Shown: positions 32,952 to 43,277 of the stretch, one piece after another
Numbering within the stretch: position 1 is the stretch's first letter
Layout: the number at the start of each line of letters is the position of its first letter
From: a bacterium SCSIO 12696
Lineage (GTDB): Bacteria > Pseudomonadota > Gammaproteobacteria > Pseudomonadales > Porticoccaceae
NCBI GenBank assembly: GCA_024397955.1
Contig: CP073744.1
Location: forward strand, 2,866,129-2,930,128
Reading direction: 5' to 3'
Length of the DNA stretch: 64,000 nt
Made by a program: the position numbers and the translations under genes
The notes under the pieces: generated by a model
Databases searched by the model: none
What the model saw: the letters and a program-made list of their open reading frames with translations, nothing else
Told to the model about the DNA's origin: nothing

Positions 32952-33740
32952 ATGATTGCGCTAAAAGATGTGGGTGTTTCTGTGGGCGGCAAAGATTTGC
33001 TGACTTCAGTGTGGGCGGAGTTGCCGCGAAATGCGTTGACCGCCATTATCGGCCCCAATGGCGCGGGCAAAAGTACGTTGTTGAACGCAATGGCAGGAGG
33101 GATTGCACCCACCAGTGGCAGCGTGTCCTTCGACGGCTTTCGGCTCGCCAATATGCGTCGTTTTGAATTGGCTCAGCGCCGCGCGGTGTTATCGCAAAAC
33201 CTCGAATTGCCATTTCCACTCAAGGTAGAGGAAGTGGTGGCATTGGGGCGCGCGCTAAAAGCGGATACGGAAGTTCAGCAGCAAAGAGTTATCGCTGCGG
33301 CTCTTGAACGGGCGCGGGCCAGTGAGTTGGCCGAGCGGGTATTCAGTACTCTTTCTGGTGGTGAGCGCCAACGGGTGCACTTTGCACGGGTACTGGCGCA
33401 ACTGTGGGAGCCTATTGAGCGAGGTGAGCCGGCAACTTTATTGTTGGACGAACCCACCAGCGCCATGGACATGCATCATCAACACCTGCTTTTGGAGCAA
33501 TTGCAGAAATTGGCGCGCAATGGGCTAACGGTTTGTTGCGTATTGCACGATCTCAATTTGGCCGCGTTGTTTGCGGACCATGTATGGGCCCTCAAAAACG
33601 GCCGCTTACACGCCAGTGGGCCAACAGATAAGGTGTTTGATGATCGCCTGTTGAGCGATATCTACGAAATGCCCCTGGTAACTATCAACCACCCGCAGCG
33701 AGCCAGCCAGGTAGTGGTGGCTTATGCCATGACGGGGTGA
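32952..33740 (+). CDS. hmuV: Haem ABC transporter ATPase HmuV
   Basis: A 262-residue ABC ATPase: Walker A GPNGAGKST (about 34-42), signature LSGGERQR, Walker B TLLLDEP, D-loop region SAMD and H-loop LHDLN. It follows hmuU by 10 bp and is the last gene of the hemP-receptor-hemS-hmuTUV operon. It powers haem import into the cytoplasm. Confidence 0.95.
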   Translation: MIALKDVGVSVGGKDLLTSVWAELPRNALTAIIGPNGAGKSTLLNAMAGGIAPTSGSVSFDGFRLANMRRFELAQRRAVLSQNLELPFPLKVEEVVALGRALKADTEVQQQRVIAAALERARASELAERVFSTLSGGERQRVHFARVLAQLWEPIERGEPATLLLDEPTSAMDMHHQHLLLEQLQKLARNGLTVCCVLHDLNLAALFADHVWALKNGRLHASGPTDKVFDDRLLSDIYEMPLVTINHPQRASQVVVAYAMTG

Positions 33741-33763
33741 TTGGCTAGCTTGAAAAAGTGGCT

Positions 33764-33865
33764 GTCATCGCGAGCGCAGCGTGGCGATCTCGTGGTTACA
33801 GAGTGCTTGGCTGGAGATCGCCGCAGTCGCCTTTCTTTGAAAGAAAGGGCTCCTTCGCGATGACG
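33764..33865. repeat. Multi-hairpin REP-like element between hmuV and argF
   Basis: GTCATCGCG (33764-33772) pairs with CGCGATGAC (33857-33865). Inside lie GGCGATCTC (33783-33791)/GAGATCGCC (33814-33822) and CCTTTCTTT (33830-33838)/AAAGAAAGG (33840-33848). The element fills a convergent gap and probably ends transcription from both sides. Confidence 0.65.
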
Positions 33866-33875
33866 ACGGAGGTGG

Positions 33876-34796
33876 TTAATTCGCCAGCAAAAACTCCATC
33901 AACGCCTTCTGTGCGTGCAGCCGATTTTCGGCCTCATCCCACACCACCGAAATATTGCCGTCTTCAATCAATTCGCTGGACACTTCCATATCCCGGTAAG
34001 CGGGCAGGCAGTGCATAAACAGGGCGTCATTGGCGGCCAGTGACATCAGGTCGTGATCCACCATATAGCCTGCAAACGCCTGCTCGCGCGCTTTTTTCTC
34101 GTCTTCCTGGCCCATGGAGGCCCAGGTGTCGGTAACCACTAAATTAGCGCCAGCCACGGTCTGTTTGGGGTCGCGGGTGAGTTGGATTCGAGCCGCGTGT
34201 TTTTCCAGCAGTTCGCTATTGGGCTCGTAACCCTCGGGGCAGGCGATATTGAGCTGAAAATCTAGCAAGTCAGCGGCGTTGATGTAGGAGTGGCACATAT
34301 TGTTGCCATCACCCACCCAGGCCACCGTTTTTCCCTGTAGCGAGCCACGGTGCTCGGTGTAGGTTTGAATATCCGCCAATAATTGGCAGGGATGGTAATC
34401 GTCGGTCAGGGCATTGATCACCGGCACCTGCGAGTATTCCGCAAAGCGTTCCACCTTGGCGTGTTCAAAGGTGCGGATCATCACGATATCGGTCATGCGG
34501 GAAATAACCCGGGCGGAATCTTCGATGGGTTCGCCACGGCCCAGCTGGGTATCGTTGGGTGATAGAAATAACGCACTGCCACCCAGTTGGGCCATGCCCG
34601 CCTCAAAGGAAACTCGGGTGCGGGTGGACGATTTTTCAAAAATCATTGCCAGTACTTTTCCATTTAAGGGTTTGCCAGCGGTACCCGCGCGGTGTTGCGC
34701 TTTTAGCTCGATAGCCCGTTGGATAATCTGCTGCAGTTCATCCCGGTTAAGGTCTTGCAGGGTCAGAAAGTGACGTGGTTTGGGGGTGAGTGTCAT
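33876..34796 (-). CDS. argF: Ornithine carbamoyltransferase
   Basis: A 306-residue enzyme that converts ornithine and carbamoyl phosphate to citrulline in arginine synthesis. The carbamoyl-phosphate loop SSTRTR (56-61), the ornithine-side DxxxSMG-like block (TDTWASMGQ) and HCLPA are intact. Its ATG overlaps the argD stop as ATGA, so it is the second gene of argD-argF. Confidence 0.97.
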   Translation of the reverse strand: MTLTPKPRHFLTLQDLNRDELQQIIQRAIELKAQHRAGTAGKPLNGKVLAMIFEKSSTRTRVSFEAGMAQLGGSALFLSPNDTQLGRGEPIEDSARVISRMTDIVMIRTFEHAKVERFAEYSQVPVINALTDDYHPCQLLADIQTYTEHRGSLQGKTVAWVGDGNNMCHSYINAADLLDFQLNIACPEGYEPNSELLEKHAARIQLTRDPKQTVAGANLVVTDTWASMGQEDEKKAREQAFAGYMVDHDLMSLAANDALFMHCLPAYRDMEVSSELIEDGNISVVWDEAENRLHAQKALMEFLLAN

Positions 34797-35968
34797 GGTG
34801 CAAACTCCTCAATCAAATTAACCAGGGTGTCCACCAGCAGGCTGGCTTCGTCGTCCTTCAGGTTTAGCGGTGGCAGCAGGCGTATCACTCGCTCGGCAGT
34901 TACTGTAATCAGCAGTCCTTTGGCGGTAGCGGCAGCGACCAGCTGGGCGCAAGGGTGTGCCAGCTCAATGCCGATCATCAAGCCTTTGCCGCGTACTTCA
35001 ACAAAGTGAGGGCAGTGGCTCAGGCGTTCTCGCAGTTGATGTTGCAGCTGTTCACCCAGCTGTGCGGCGCGCTCTGCCAGGTTATCTTTTTGCAACGTGT
35101 CCACTACGGCTAAACCGACGCTGCAAGCCAGTGGGTTGCCACCAAAAGTGGAGCCATGGCTACCCGGTTGCATCAGCTGTGAAGCCTTGCCGGAGGCCAT
35201 GCAAACACCAATGGGTACGCCGTTGCCAAGCCCTTTGGCGGTGGTTAATACATCCGGAAGAATGTCCGCGTGTTGGTAGGCAAAGTACTTGCCGGTACGG
35301 CCATTGCCGGTTTGAATCTCATCCAGCATCAACAACAGATCGTGGTTGTCACACAAGGTGCGCAATTGTTTTAGGTAATCGTCACTTGGCGTGTGAATAC
35401 CGCCTTCTCCCTGAATCGGCTCCACCAGTACAGCAACGATGTTGGGGTTGCTTTTAACTGCAGCTTCCACGGCATCCGCGTCGCCAAATGGCACTCGTAC
35501 AAAGCCGTCCAGGCAGGGGGTAAAGCCCTGCTGTACCTTGGGGTTACCAGTGGCGGTGAGTGTGGCCATGGTGCGGCCATGGAAGGCGTTTTCCATCACC
35601 ACGATAGTAGGTACCGGAACGCCTTTGTTGTTGCCGTGCAGGCGCGCCAGTTTGATGGCGGCTTCGTTGGCTTCGGCACCGGAGTTGGCAAAAAACATAT
35701 TGTCCATGCCGGATAGGGTGCGTAGCTTTTCCGCCAGCTGCTCTTGGGGTTGCAGGTTGTACAGGTTAGAGGCGTGAACCAGGGTGGCCGCTTGCTCCGA
35801 TAGGGCTGCTGTCACCGCTGGGTGCGCGTGGCCCAGGCCGCACACGGCAATGCCGGAGATGGCATCCAGGTATTTGTTGCCCTGGTCATCCCACAACCAA
35901 CTGCCGTCACCCTTGGTGACAGTGATGGCGCGGGTGCCGTAGTTGTTCATTAGTGCATTGCTCGCCAC
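34793..35968 (-). CDS. argD: Acetylornithine aminotransferase
   Basis: A 391-residue class III PLP aminotransferase: [34 protein letters not shown], the Schiff-base Lys in [14 protein letters not shown], and [15 protein letters not shown]. It transfers an amino group to N-acetylglutamate semialdehyde in arginine synthesis. GTG at 35968 is preferred because AGGAG lies 6 bp upstream; an upstream GTG at 35998 lacks one. The 504-bp gap 35969-36472 contains MITE copy 2 and no gene. Confidence 0.95.
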   Translation of the reverse strand: MASNALMNNYGTRAITVTKGDGSWLWDDQGNKYLDAISGIAVCGLGHAHPAVTAALSEQAATLVHASNLYNLQPQEQLAEKLRTLSGMDNMFFANSGAEANEAAIKLARLHGNNKGVPVPTIVVMENAFHGRTMATLTATGNPKVQQGFTPCLDGFVRVPFGDADAVEAAVKSNPNIVAVLVEPIQGEGGIHTPSDDYLKQLRTLCDNHDLLLMLDEIQTGNGRTGKYFAYQHADILPDVLTTAKGLGNGVPIGVCMASGKASQLMQPGSHGSTFGGNPLACSVGLAVVDTLQKDNLAERAAQLGEQLQHQLRERLSHCPHFVEVRGKGLMIGIELAHPCAQLVAAATAKGLLITVTAERVIRLLPPLNLKDDEASLLVDTLVNLIEEFAP

Positions 35969-36039
35969 GCTGGACTCCTGTGAGCGGGAAAACCGCACAT
36001 CATATAGCAGTGTGGTATTTGGTGGAATGGTTTGGAGCA

Positions 36040-36318
36040 GGGCCTGTTCGCACTAATTGAATCATCACTGCTGGGAGCCATTTTTTTGTCCAGCAAGGCA
36101 GAAGGAGTACTGTGTAGTCATTCTACATAAGGACTGATAACGCAGCTGGACGGACTTCTTGTTTATAAACAGGGGCCCCAGCCCTTCGGGTTGCGGCTAA
36201 AAAAGCGTCACTCTGTGTTGCTCGCCGCTCATTTGGAATGACCAAACCACACGACTCGCGCCTTGATTAACGCTTTTTTAGTCACAACAGTGGCGATTCA
36301 ATTAGTGCGAACAGGCCC
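36040..36318. repeat. TA-flanked MITE, copy 2 (inverted orientation, 279 bp)
   Basis: Ends GGGCCTGTTCGCACTAATTG / CAATTAGTGCGAACAGGCCC are perfectly inverted and share TTCGCAC in place of the TTAACAC of the other copies. The right flank is TA and the left flank CA. It lies in the opposite orientation to copies 1 and 3 and carries extra bases in the middle (around CTTGTTTATAAAC). It occupies most of the argD-grxD gap. Confidence 0.85.
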
Positions 36319-36472
36319 TAGAAATACTCCGTGCTGGGTAGAGTGCCAGTGCTGGTAATAGTCCTGAAAAACTTGTGGTTTTTCGCACCTGCCCAATGGA
36401 GTAGAATCAGCGGCCTTCCAGCCCGTTCGATACGAGCTCAGCCCGAAGTAACAAGCCCGAGGTAATCAGCCC

Positions 36473-36808
36473 ATGGAAATTATGGATACCATTCGCGATC
36501 AGGTCGAAAGTAACGACGTGATCCTCTATATGAAAGGTTCGCCGAACCAACCCCAGTGTGGCTTTTCCGCTCGCACTGTACAGGCGCTGATGGCCTGTGG
36601 TCAGCGCTTTGCGTATGTGGACGTGCTGTCCAACCCGGATATTCGTACCAACTTGCCCAAGTACGCCAACTGGCCAACTTTCCCACAATTGTGGGTGAAA
36701 GGTGAGTTGATTGGCGGTTGCGATATCGTGGTGGAAATGTACGAAAAAGGTGAGCTCAAAGAGCTGGTTACTGAAGCTACAGCTGGTGATGAAAAGGATA
36801 ATGGTTAA
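36473..36808 (+). CDS. grxD: Monothiol glutaredoxin Grx4
   Basis: A 111-residue monothiol glutaredoxin with the active site CGFS (C29), the WPTFPQLWVKGELIGGCDIV glutathione-binding region, and a family-typical start. It binds a glutathione-ligated [2Fe-2S] cluster and acts in iron-sulphur cluster transfer. The ATG at 36473 is used; a second in-frame ATG at 36482 is possible. The C-terminal tail after LKELVTE is slightly extended and acidic. A peroxiredoxin gene follows 154 bp downstream. Confidence 0.95.
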   Translation: MEIMDTIRDQVESNDVILYMKGSPNQPQCGFSARTVQALMACGQRFAYVDVLSNPDIRTNLPKYANWPTFPQLWVKGELIGGCDIVVEMYEKGELKELVTEATAGDEKDNG

Positions 36809-36902
36809 TTACCTCAGCCGATCCTATTACCGGTATAGCTTTATTTAATGAGATTTTAGAAAAGGTTTGGGTAGAATTTATTGCTCAAAACCAAATACCT
36901 TA

Positions 36903-36920
36903 CTGACCCATCTGGGTCAG
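36903..36920. promoter_or_regulatory. 18-bp perfect palindrome between grxD and the peroxiredoxin gene
   Basis: CTGACCCATCTGGGTCAG has 8-bp arms and a 2-bp centre. It could be an operator for the peroxiredoxin gene, whose ATG is 43 bp away, or a hairpin ending grxD. The following TTGAAATTTT is too mixed for a strong terminator. Confidence 0.4.
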
Positions 36921-36962
36921 TTGAAATTTTAGTGTTTAATTAATGCATCAAAGGAGAGCCAA

Positions 36963-37565
36963 ATGGGCGTTTTAGTAGGCAAACAAGCACCGGACTTTAC
37001 CGCAGCGGCAGTACTGGGCAACGGCGAAATCGTTGGCGATTACAACCTGGCAGAATCCATCAAAGGCAAGAAGGCAGTAATCTTCTTTTACCCGCTGGAC
37101 TTCACTTTCGTATGCCCTTCCGAGTTGATCGCTTTCGATCACCGCTACGAAGAGTTCCAAAAGCGCGGTGTTGAAGTGATCGGTGTTTCCATCGATTCTC
37201 AGTTCAGCCACAACGCATGGCGCAACACCGCCGTTAACGACGGTGGCATTGGCCCGGTGAAATACGCTCTGGTTGCCGACGTAAAACACGAAATCTGCCA
37301 GGCTTACGACGTAGAAGCCGACGCTGGTGTTGCTTTCCGTGGTTCTTTCCTGATCGACGAAGATGGTGTTGTTCGCCACCAGGTAGTTAACGACCTGCCA
37401 CTGGGCCGCAACGTAGACGAGATGCTGCGTATGGTTGACGCCCTGAACTTCCACCAGGAGCATGGTGAAGTGTGCCCCGCTGGCTGGGAAGAAGGCGACA
37501 AAGGCATGACCGCTTCCGGTGAAGGTGTTGCCGCTTACCTGAGCGAGAACGCTGACAAGCTGTAA
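36963..37565 (+). CDS. Typical 2-Cys peroxiredoxin (AhpC/Prx1 type)
   Basis: A 200-residue peroxidase. The peroxidatic Cys is C51 in FVCPSE, the resolving Cys is C171 in GEVCPAGW, and the GGIG and C-terminal tail features of sensitive Prx1 enzymes are present. It reduces hydrogen peroxide and organic peroxides; no ahpF follows, so thioredoxin or another reductase is the likely donor. An AAGGAGAG sits upstream of the ATG and a strong terminator follows. Codon use looks highly biased, as expected for an abundant protein. Confidence 0.93.
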   Translation: MGVLVGKQAPDFTAAAVLGNGEIVGDYNLAESIKGKKAVIFFYPLDFTFVCPSELIAFDHRYEEFQKRGVEVIGVSIDSQFSHNAWRNTAVNDGGIGPVKYALVADVKHEICQAYDVEADAGVAFRGSFLIDEDGVVRHQVVNDLPLGRNVDEMLRMVDALNFHQEHGEVCPAGWEEGDKGMTASGEGVAAYLSENADKL

Positions 37566-37588
37566 GCCATAGCTGTTTTGCACAAATA

Positions 37589-37621
37589 AAAACCGGGCCT
37601 TTTGCGAGGCCCGGTTTTTTT
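37589..37621 (+). terminator. Intrinsic terminator after the peroxiredoxin gene
   Basis: AAACCGGGCC, 8-base loop, GGCCCGGTTTTTTT. The A-run before the stem also gives some leftward activity against the convergent AraC gene. Confidence 0.92.
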
Positions 37622-37672
37622 ATGCTGTGTCTTGGCTATTTCAGTGTTTGCTGGAATTGACCAGTACAAACA

Positions 37673-38554
37673 TTACACAAATTGCTTGCGCCATGCTTTT
37701 GGTGTTGTGTTATTGAGTTGCTTGAATGTGCGCGTCAGGTGGGCCTGATCCGAGAAGCCGCAGCTCAGCGCAATATCGAAAAGCGGCTTCTTTGTGTTGG
37801 CAATCATCTCCGCCGCTCGCTCAACTCTGTAGCGCATCAAAAACTGGTACGGTGTGTCGCCAATCACCTGTTTAAACAATCGTGAAAAGTGGGATGACGA
37901 CATGCCGATGTCCCGGGCCAAATCGTCAATTTGAATCGAATCGCCAAAATGGTTGGCTACAAAATCCAGTACCCGCTTATAGTGCTTGGCGGTAAATTTG
38001 TCCGAGTAAGTAATGTCATCGCTGCGGTCATCTCCATACTTGTTAACAAGTTTGACCAAAAAGACTCGCGCCAGGCTTTCAAACATCACATCGGAACTTG
38101 AACCTTCCAGCTGCAGGGCATCAAGCAGCATAACAGCGGCATTGGCAATGTCTTCGTCTTTGAAGTGGGGCAGGTCGAGAAGCTGCTGATCGGTTAATAA
38201 GCGCCCCAACTCACTCTGGGTAAATGTTTCAAGTTTATCCGGCTCCAGAGTAACCACAATGCATTTTGAGCGCGCATGCCAGCGCCAGCCACTTTCCAGG
38301 CCAGCGGGGGTAACCACGATGTCGTGCTTGCTGAATGTGAAATCCCGGTGTTGACCGCCACGCCAGTTTTCCAAACGGTGGGGTTCGTCCTTCAGATTAA
38401 TCAGTATGTGGTGCTGGCTGAATGCCTGTGTCGCCATGCTGTCGGGTTCGGCTTCAAAATACTCCAGCGACAGGAGTTCACCGGCACTTTTGCGCACTTG
38501 ATCACCGGAGCGCAGTAGGGGTTCTGACGGGTAACTGTCCTGATAATTACTCAT
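37673..38554 (-). CDS. AraC-family transcriptional regulator
   Basis: A 293-residue regulator. The N-terminal part (about 1-180) is a cupin-like sensor of no recognised ligand class. The C-terminal AraC/XylS domain has two helix-turn-helix units, IQIDDLARDIGMSSSHFSRLFK and PLFDIALSCGFSDQAHLTRTFKQ (landmarks DLARDIGMS, SRLFKQ, ALSCGFSDQ, TRTFKQ). The ATG at 38554 begins MSNYQDS; the frame extends upstream without conserved sequence. It is divergent from a lipoprotein hydrolase, which is its likely target. Confidence 0.9.
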   Translation of the reverse strand: MSNYQDSYPSEPLLRSGDQVRKSAGELLSLEYFEAEPDSMATQAFSQHHILINLKDEPHRLENWRGGQHRDFTFSKHDIVVTPAGLESGWRWHARSKCIVVTLEPDKLETFTQSELGRLLTDQQLLDLPHFKDEDIANAAVMLLDALQLEGSSSDVMFESLARVFLVKLVNKYGDDRSDDITYSDKFTAKHYKRVLDFVANHFGDSIQIDDLARDIGMSSSHFSRLFKQVIGDTPYQFLMRYRVERAAEMIANTKKPLFDIALSCGFSDQAHLTRTFKQLNNTTPKAWRKQFV

Positions 38555-38669
38555 GTTTGAAAGATAACGCGCAGAGCAGGAATCTTCAAAAAATAAGCAG
38601 CCTTTTCCTATAACGGTTTGCGCCGGATTGCTATTTTTCTCCCCGATCATCAAACGGGAGAGTGCAACC

Positions 38670-39710
38670 ATGAACAGCCTCAAAAAAATCATTCTGTGTG
38701 CCACAGCTGTGGGCGTATTGACTGCCTGCGGCGCTAGCGACACCGCTTTCCAGCCGTCAGAAACATCAACAAGTTATGTGAAGGAGGTTCCAATGAGCCA
38801 ATTTATCAACCTGCAAAACACCGCAGACTCTGCCGATATCACCAAAGAGTTCGTCAGCTTCGACAGCAATGGCGTTACCTTAAAAGGTGTTATTTATAAG
38901 CCCGCTGAGCTGAAGGGTGTCGCCCCTGCGGTTATTGTCACCGGCGCGTGGACGACGGTGAAGGAGCAAATGCCCGGCACTTACGCTCGTGAACTTGCCG
39001 AGCGTGGATTGGTGGCATTGGCCTTTGACTTTACCGGCTGGGGTGAAAGTGGCGGTGATCGCCGTTACGTGGAAGACCCCACGGTAAAAACCGCCGATAT
39101 TCTCGCCGCTACCCGCTACATGGCAAGCCGCAGCGATGTAGATGCTACGCAGCTTTCTGGTCTGGGTATTTGCGCCTCTTCTGGTTATATGGCCGCCGCA
39201 GTAGCAGACAGCTCCCAGCTTTCCAAATTGGCTCTGGTGGCTCCCTGGTTGCATAACCCGGAAATGGCTGAAGCCATCTACGGTGGCTCAGACGCCGCCT
39301 CTGGGCTGATTGCAACCAGCGAAGAGGGCGAAATTGCCGACAGCCCTGTCGTTCTTACCGCAGCCAGCACGACGGACAATACCGCACCGATGTTTGAAGC
39401 ACCTTATTACACCGAGGAGAACCGCGGCTTGATTTCGGCGTACGACAATCAATTCAGCGTGCTGACCTGGAAGCCCTGGTTAACTTACGACGGTTTAGCC
39501 TCTGCTGAGCGTTTGGGCAAACCTACGTTATTGGTGGGGTCGTCGGGTATGGCGTTGCCTGCAGGGGCAGATCACTTTGAGCAACTGACTGAGGCGCCAC
39601 TCAAAAAGTTGTGGTTCGGCGATGAGGTTTCTCAATTCGATTTCTATGATCGCCGCGATGTTGTGACTGAAGCCTCCGATGCGGTGGCGGCGTTTTTTAA
39701 GGGGCAATAG
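38670..39710 (+). CDS. Alpha/beta hydrolase with lipoprotein signal
   Basis: A 346-residue protein. Residues 1-20 are a lipoprotein signal ending LTAC (C20). The hydrolase core includes PAVIVTGAWTTVKEQ, LVALAFDFTGWGESGG and LSGLGICASSGYMAAA, where ASSG is the variant nucleophile elbow. This is the DLH/YcjY-like branch of hydrolases of unknown substrate. A strong internal AAGGAGG (38781-38787) lies 5 bp before an in-frame ATG at 38793, which would make a cytoplasmic form lacking the signal. It is divergent from AraC and followed by a second lipoprotein gene. Confidence 0.85.
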   Translation: MNSLKKIILCATAVGVLTACGASDTAFQPSETSTSYVKEVPMSQFINLQNTADSADITKEFVSFDSNGVTLKGVIYKPAELKGVAPAVIVTGAWTTVKEQMPGTYARELAERGLVALAFDFTGWGESGGDRRYVEDPTVKTADILAATRYMASRSDVDATQLSGLGICASSGYMAAAVADSSQLSKLALVAPWLHNPEMAEAIYGGSDAASGLIATSEEGEIADSPVVLTAASTTDNTAPMFEAPYYTEENRGLISAYDNQFSVLTWKPWLTYDGLASAERLGKPTLLVGSSGMALPAGADHFEQLTEAPLKKLWFGDEVSQFDFYDRRDVVTEASDAVAAFFKGQ

Positions 39711-39711
39711 T

Positions 39712-40689
39712 GTGTCCATTAAACCGATGATCATTCTGTTTGCTGCGATGACTTTGCTCGTGGCTTGCAGCAACCAATCAGAGCGTCAGCCTCAAAAGGA
39801 AGCAATGATGATTACCCCCGATCAAGCGGCTGTAGCCGGTATTGTTGAAAGCGTCGGCCTTCTGGCGGATCGCAGCGAGTACGATGCCCTGGCCCGGCTT
39901 TACGCGGATGAGTTTACCTTGGATTACTCGTCTTTAAACGGCCAGCCCCCTGCCACCAAAACCCCTGAGCAATTGATGTCTGAATGGGCCAGCGTGTTGC
40001 CGGGTTTTGGTCGCACCCGTCATCGCCTTTCTAACGTACAAGTGAGTGTGGATGGCAACAATGCCACAGCCACCGCAGACGTGGTTGCCTATCACTGGGT
40101 CGATGACCTTTTCTGGCAGGTAGATGGCAGTTATGACTACAAACTCGCCAAGCAAAATGGCCAATGGAAAATCACCTCAATGACCTTCAATCTTGAAGGT
40201 GAGCAAGGTACCCGAGAGGTGTTCGGGCCGGCAATGGCTGCGGCTGGCAGTAAGCTCTTGCCTGGTAGCATTGGTGAGCGCAACAAAGCCACGGTTAGTG
40301 CTTTTTTCAAGTATCTGGAGCAGGAAGATATTCCCGCTTTGGTGAATCTGTTTGCTGAAGATGGCGTACAAATTAACCCATATACTGGCGGCGTATTTCC
40401 ATCTGGCGCTGTGGGGCGGGAAGAGTTGTTAAAATACTGGGCGCCGGTGCCCGGTTATTTCGATGGCATGATTTTTCCTGTTGAAGAAATTTTAGCCACG
40501 GAAGACCCGAATATAGTTTTCGTTCGCTACCAGGGAAAGATGAAGCTTAAGGATGGTGCGGGCATTTATGAAAATAAATACTACTCCACTTTCCGTTTTA
40601 ACGATGAAGGCAAGATTACCGAGTACGTAGAAATTTTTGATCCTGTTGTTGCTGCGCGAGGTTTTGGGTTGCTGGATCAGCTCAAATAG
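39712..40689 (+). CDS. Lipoprotein with two SnoaL/NTF2-like domains
   Basis: A 325-residue protein. A GTG at 39712 gives a signal peptide with lipobox LLVAC (C19). Two NTF2-like domains follow: about 38-165 (VESVGLLADRSEYDALARLYADEFTLDY) and about 195-315 (ATVSAFFKYLEQEDIPALVNLFAEDG), shown by landmarks ARLYADEF and VNLFAEDG. As in the preceding gene, an AAGGA (39796-39800) just before in-frame ATGs at 39805 and 39808 could start a form without the signal. It lies 1 bp after the hydrolase stop and shares its operon. Function unknown. Confidence 0.8.
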   Translation: MSIKPMIILFAAMTLLVACSNQSERQPQKEAMMITPDQAAVAGIVESVGLLADRSEYDALARLYADEFTLDYSSLNGQPPATKTPEQLMSEWASVLPGFGRTRHRLSNVQVSVDGNNATATADVVAYHWVDDLFWQVDGSYDYKLAKQNGQWKITSMTFNLEGEQGTREVFGPAMAAAGSKLLPGSIGERNKATVSAFFKYLEQEDIPALVNLFAEDGVQINPYTGGVFPSGAVGREELLKYWAPVPGYFDGMIFPVEEILATEDPNIVFVRYQGKMKLKDGAGIYENKYYSTFRFNDEGKITEYVEIFDPVVAARGFGLLDQLK

Positions 40690-40729
40690 TTCTCGGTTGT
40701 TTTCAGACAGTCTCTGATTGATTAGGAGC

Positions 40730-40766
40730 CACAAAAAATGCCAGCGCAGTGCTGGCATTTTTTGTG
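40730..40766. terminator. Bidirectional terminator with 16-bp perfect stem
   Basis: CACAAAAAATGCCAGC, loop GCAGT, GCTGGCATTTTTTGTG. It separates the lipoprotein operon from the convergent maeB gene. Confidence 0.95.
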
Positions 40767-40798
40767 TCGCGAATCCTTACGCGGAGATTTAAATTGTC

Positions 40799-43105
40799 TC
40801 AGTCTTCAGAGCTGCTGTTTTGACAATAGTGCTCCATATCCACCGCGGTCAGTGCACTCATATTGAAAATGCCCCGTGAAGTCACGGAAGGAATCACAAT
40901 GTGTGCAGGCTTTTTCAGGCCGGTGAGGAAGGGGCCGATCAACAGGGCGTCGGTAAAGGAGCGTACCAGCCCCAGGGCGATATTGGCGGCGTCCAGGTTG
41001 GGCATTACCAGCAGGTTGGCGCTGCCGCTGAGGTTGGCTTCAGAGTAGGCGATATCGCGGTTTTGGCTGTTGAAAGCACTGAGAGCGTGCATTTCGCCGT
41101 CCAACTCAATATCCGGGTATTGCTCCCGCAAAATCGCGGCCGCCTTGCGCATTTTCTTGGCAGAAGGCGCATTTGAGGTGCCAAAGTTGGAGTGAGACAG
41201 CAGGGCTACTTTTGGCTTGATGCCAAACTGACGAACAAATTCGATGGCAGCTTTGGTCTTGGTGACAATTTCCTCCGCTGTGGGGTCCACAGTCAGGAAG
41301 GAATCGGTCATAAAGATCGGGCCAGACGGCATCAACAGCGCCTGCACCGAGGAAATATGCTGGCCTTCTTCTTTGGTGCCCAATACCTGGTGAATATCGC
41401 GCAGGTGGCTGAGGAAGCGGCCAACCTTGCCGCAGATCATGCCGTGAGCTTCACCCAATGAAACCATTACCGCTGCCAAGGCAGTGGCATTGGTGGTCAT
41501 CAGTGACTTGGCGGCTTCTACAGAAACGCCTTGGCGGCCGGTCATGATGTGGTAATGCTGCCAGTAGCGCTCGTGCTGGTCGGCGTCTTTGGGGTTGAAT
41601 ACATCAATATCTTTGCCTGGCTTCAGACGCAGGCTCAAACGTTGAATTTTTTCCTCGATAACATCCGGGCGGCCCAGAATGATTGGGCGGGCGACGTTTT
41701 CATCCACAACCGCTTGTACGGCCAGTAGTACGTCGTCGTTTTCGCCTTCCGCGTACACCAGGCTGCGCAATGGTCCGCGTTTGGCGGCCTGGATAACTGG
41801 CTCCATAAACAAGCCTGCGCGGTTAACAAACTCGTGCAGGGACTTTTTATAGGCGTCCAAATCTTCAATAGGGCGAGTGGCGACGCCACTGTCTATGGCG
41901 GCTTGAACCACGGCTACCGGCAGCTCTTCCACCAAACGGGGGTCGAAGGGCTTGGGAATCAGATAGTCGGGGCCAAATTTCAGCTCTTCACCCGCGTAGG
42001 CTTCTGCTACTACGTCGGTGGCTTCTTTCATGGCCAAGTCGGCGATAGCTCGCACACAGGCCATTTTCATTTCTTCGTTAATGGTGCTGGCACCACAGTC
42101 CAGAGCGCCACGGAAGATAAAGGGGAAGCAGAGTACGTTGTTTACCTGGTTGGGGTAGTCGGAGCGGCCGGTGGCGAGAATGGCATCTGGACGTACTGCC
42201 TTGGCTTCTTCCGGCAGAATTTCCGGTGTGGGGTTGGCCATCGCCAGAATCAGCGGATCGCGAGCCATGGTTTTGACCATGTCTGGCTTGAGAACGCCGG
42301 GGCCAGACAGGCCCATAAAGACGTCACAATCGACCATGGCGTCTGCCAGGGTGCGGGCGTCGGTATTGGCCGCCAGTTTTTCCTTCCAGGGGTTCATATT
42401 CTCTGGGCGACCTTCGTAGACTACGCCGCCGCGGTCTACCAGCAGCAGGTTGTCTTTGCTCAGGCCCATGCTGATCAGCAGCTCTACACAGGCGATACTG
42501 GCGGCGCCGGAACCGGATACCACCAGCTTGATGTCTTCGATTTTCTTGTCGACGATGCGCAGGCCGTTGTACACCGCAGCGGCAGCAACGATAGCGGTGC
42601 CGTGCTGGTCGTCGTGGAACACGGGAATGTTCATCCGCTCGCGCAGCTGGCGCTCTACCAAAAAGCACTCCGGTGCTTTGATGTCTTCCAGGTTAATGCC
42701 ACCAAAGGTAGGCTCAAGTGCGGCGATGGTGTCGACCAGTTTGTCCACGTCGGTTTCGTCCACTTCAATGTCGAATACATCGATGTTGGCGAATTTTTTG
42801 AACAATACCGCTTTACCTTCCATCACTGGCTTGGACGCCAGCGGGCCGATGTTGCCGAGGCCGAGTACTGCAGTACCGTTACTGACCACCGCTACCAGGT
42901 TGCCACGGGAGGTGACTTTAGCGGCATAGTTGGGGTCGGCAACGATTTCCTCACAGGCGTAAGCCACACCGGGAGAGTAGGCCAGAGACAAGTCCCGTTT
43001 GTTGGCCAGGGATTTGGTGGGCTGGATTTCCATCTTTCCCGCTACCGGGTGAGTGTGGTAATGCAGGGCACTTTCTTTGAGGGAATCGTTATTCGTGTCG
43101 GACAT
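40799..43105 (-). CDS. maeB: NADP-dependent malic enzyme, MaeB type
   Basis: A 768-residue two-domain protein. Residues 1-430 are the malic enzyme ([64 protein letters not shown]). Residues 440-768 resemble phosphotransacetylase, which in MaeB acts as a regulatory domain binding acetyl-CoA or acetyl phosphate. It decarboxylates malate to pyruvate and makes NADPH in the cytoplasm. It is a single gene with its promoter in 43106-43277 (nothing specific recognised). Confidence 0.96.
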   Translation of the reverse strand: MSDTNNDSLKESALHYHTHPVAGKMEIQPTKSLANKRDLSLAYSPGVAYACEEIVADPNYAAKVTSRGNLVAVVSNGTAVLGLGNIGPLASKPVMEGKAVLFKKFANIDVFDIEVDETDVDKLVDTIAALEPTFGGINLEDIKAPECFLVERQLRERMNIPVFHDDQHGTAIVAAAAVYNGLRIVDKKIEDIKLVVSGSGAASIACVELLISMGLSKDNLLLVDRGGVVYEGRPENMNPWKEKLAANTDARTLADAMVDCDVFMGLSGPGVLKPDMVKTMARDPLILAMANPTPEILPEEAKAVRPDAILATGRSDYPNQVNNVLCFPFIFRGALDCGASTINEEMKMACVRAIADLAMKEATDVVAEAYAGEELKFGPDYLIPKPFDPRLVEELPVAVVQAAIDSGVATRPIEDLDAYKKSLHEFVNRAGLFMEPVIQAAKRGPLRSLVYAEGENDDVLLAVQAVVDENVARPIILGRPDVIEEKIQRLSLRLKPGKDIDVFNPKDADQHERYWQHYHIMTGRQGVSVEAAKSLMTTNATALAAVMVSLGEAHGMICGKVGRFLSHLRDIHQVLGTKEEGQHISSVQALLMPSGPIFMTDSFLTVDPTAEEIVTKTKAAIEFVRQFGIKPKVALLSHSNFGTSNAPSAKKMRKAAAILREQYPDIELDGEMHALSAFNSQNRDIAYSEANLSGSANLLVMPNLDAANIALGLVRSFTDALLIGPFLTGLKKPAHIVIPSVTSRGIFNMSALTAVDMEHYCQNSSSED

Positions 43106-43277
43106 GGCCTACCCCATTTCAATTAAAGGCTGTTACTGTTGTTTGTTGTGCTTTATAGCGGATAACGCGACTAAAGGCACAATTGTGTCACTAAATAGCC
43201 GCGTAGTTTAGCGCGTAAGAGTTTTTATTCCCATTGGGGAAATAGATTGCGGTTATGGCTTGGGTACCCCTAAGGTG

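Noticed and set aside
41834..43126. A 430-codon plus-strand ORF opposite maeB
   Set aside because: Shadow of a conserved enzyme gene; low-complexity Gly/Val/Gln composition.
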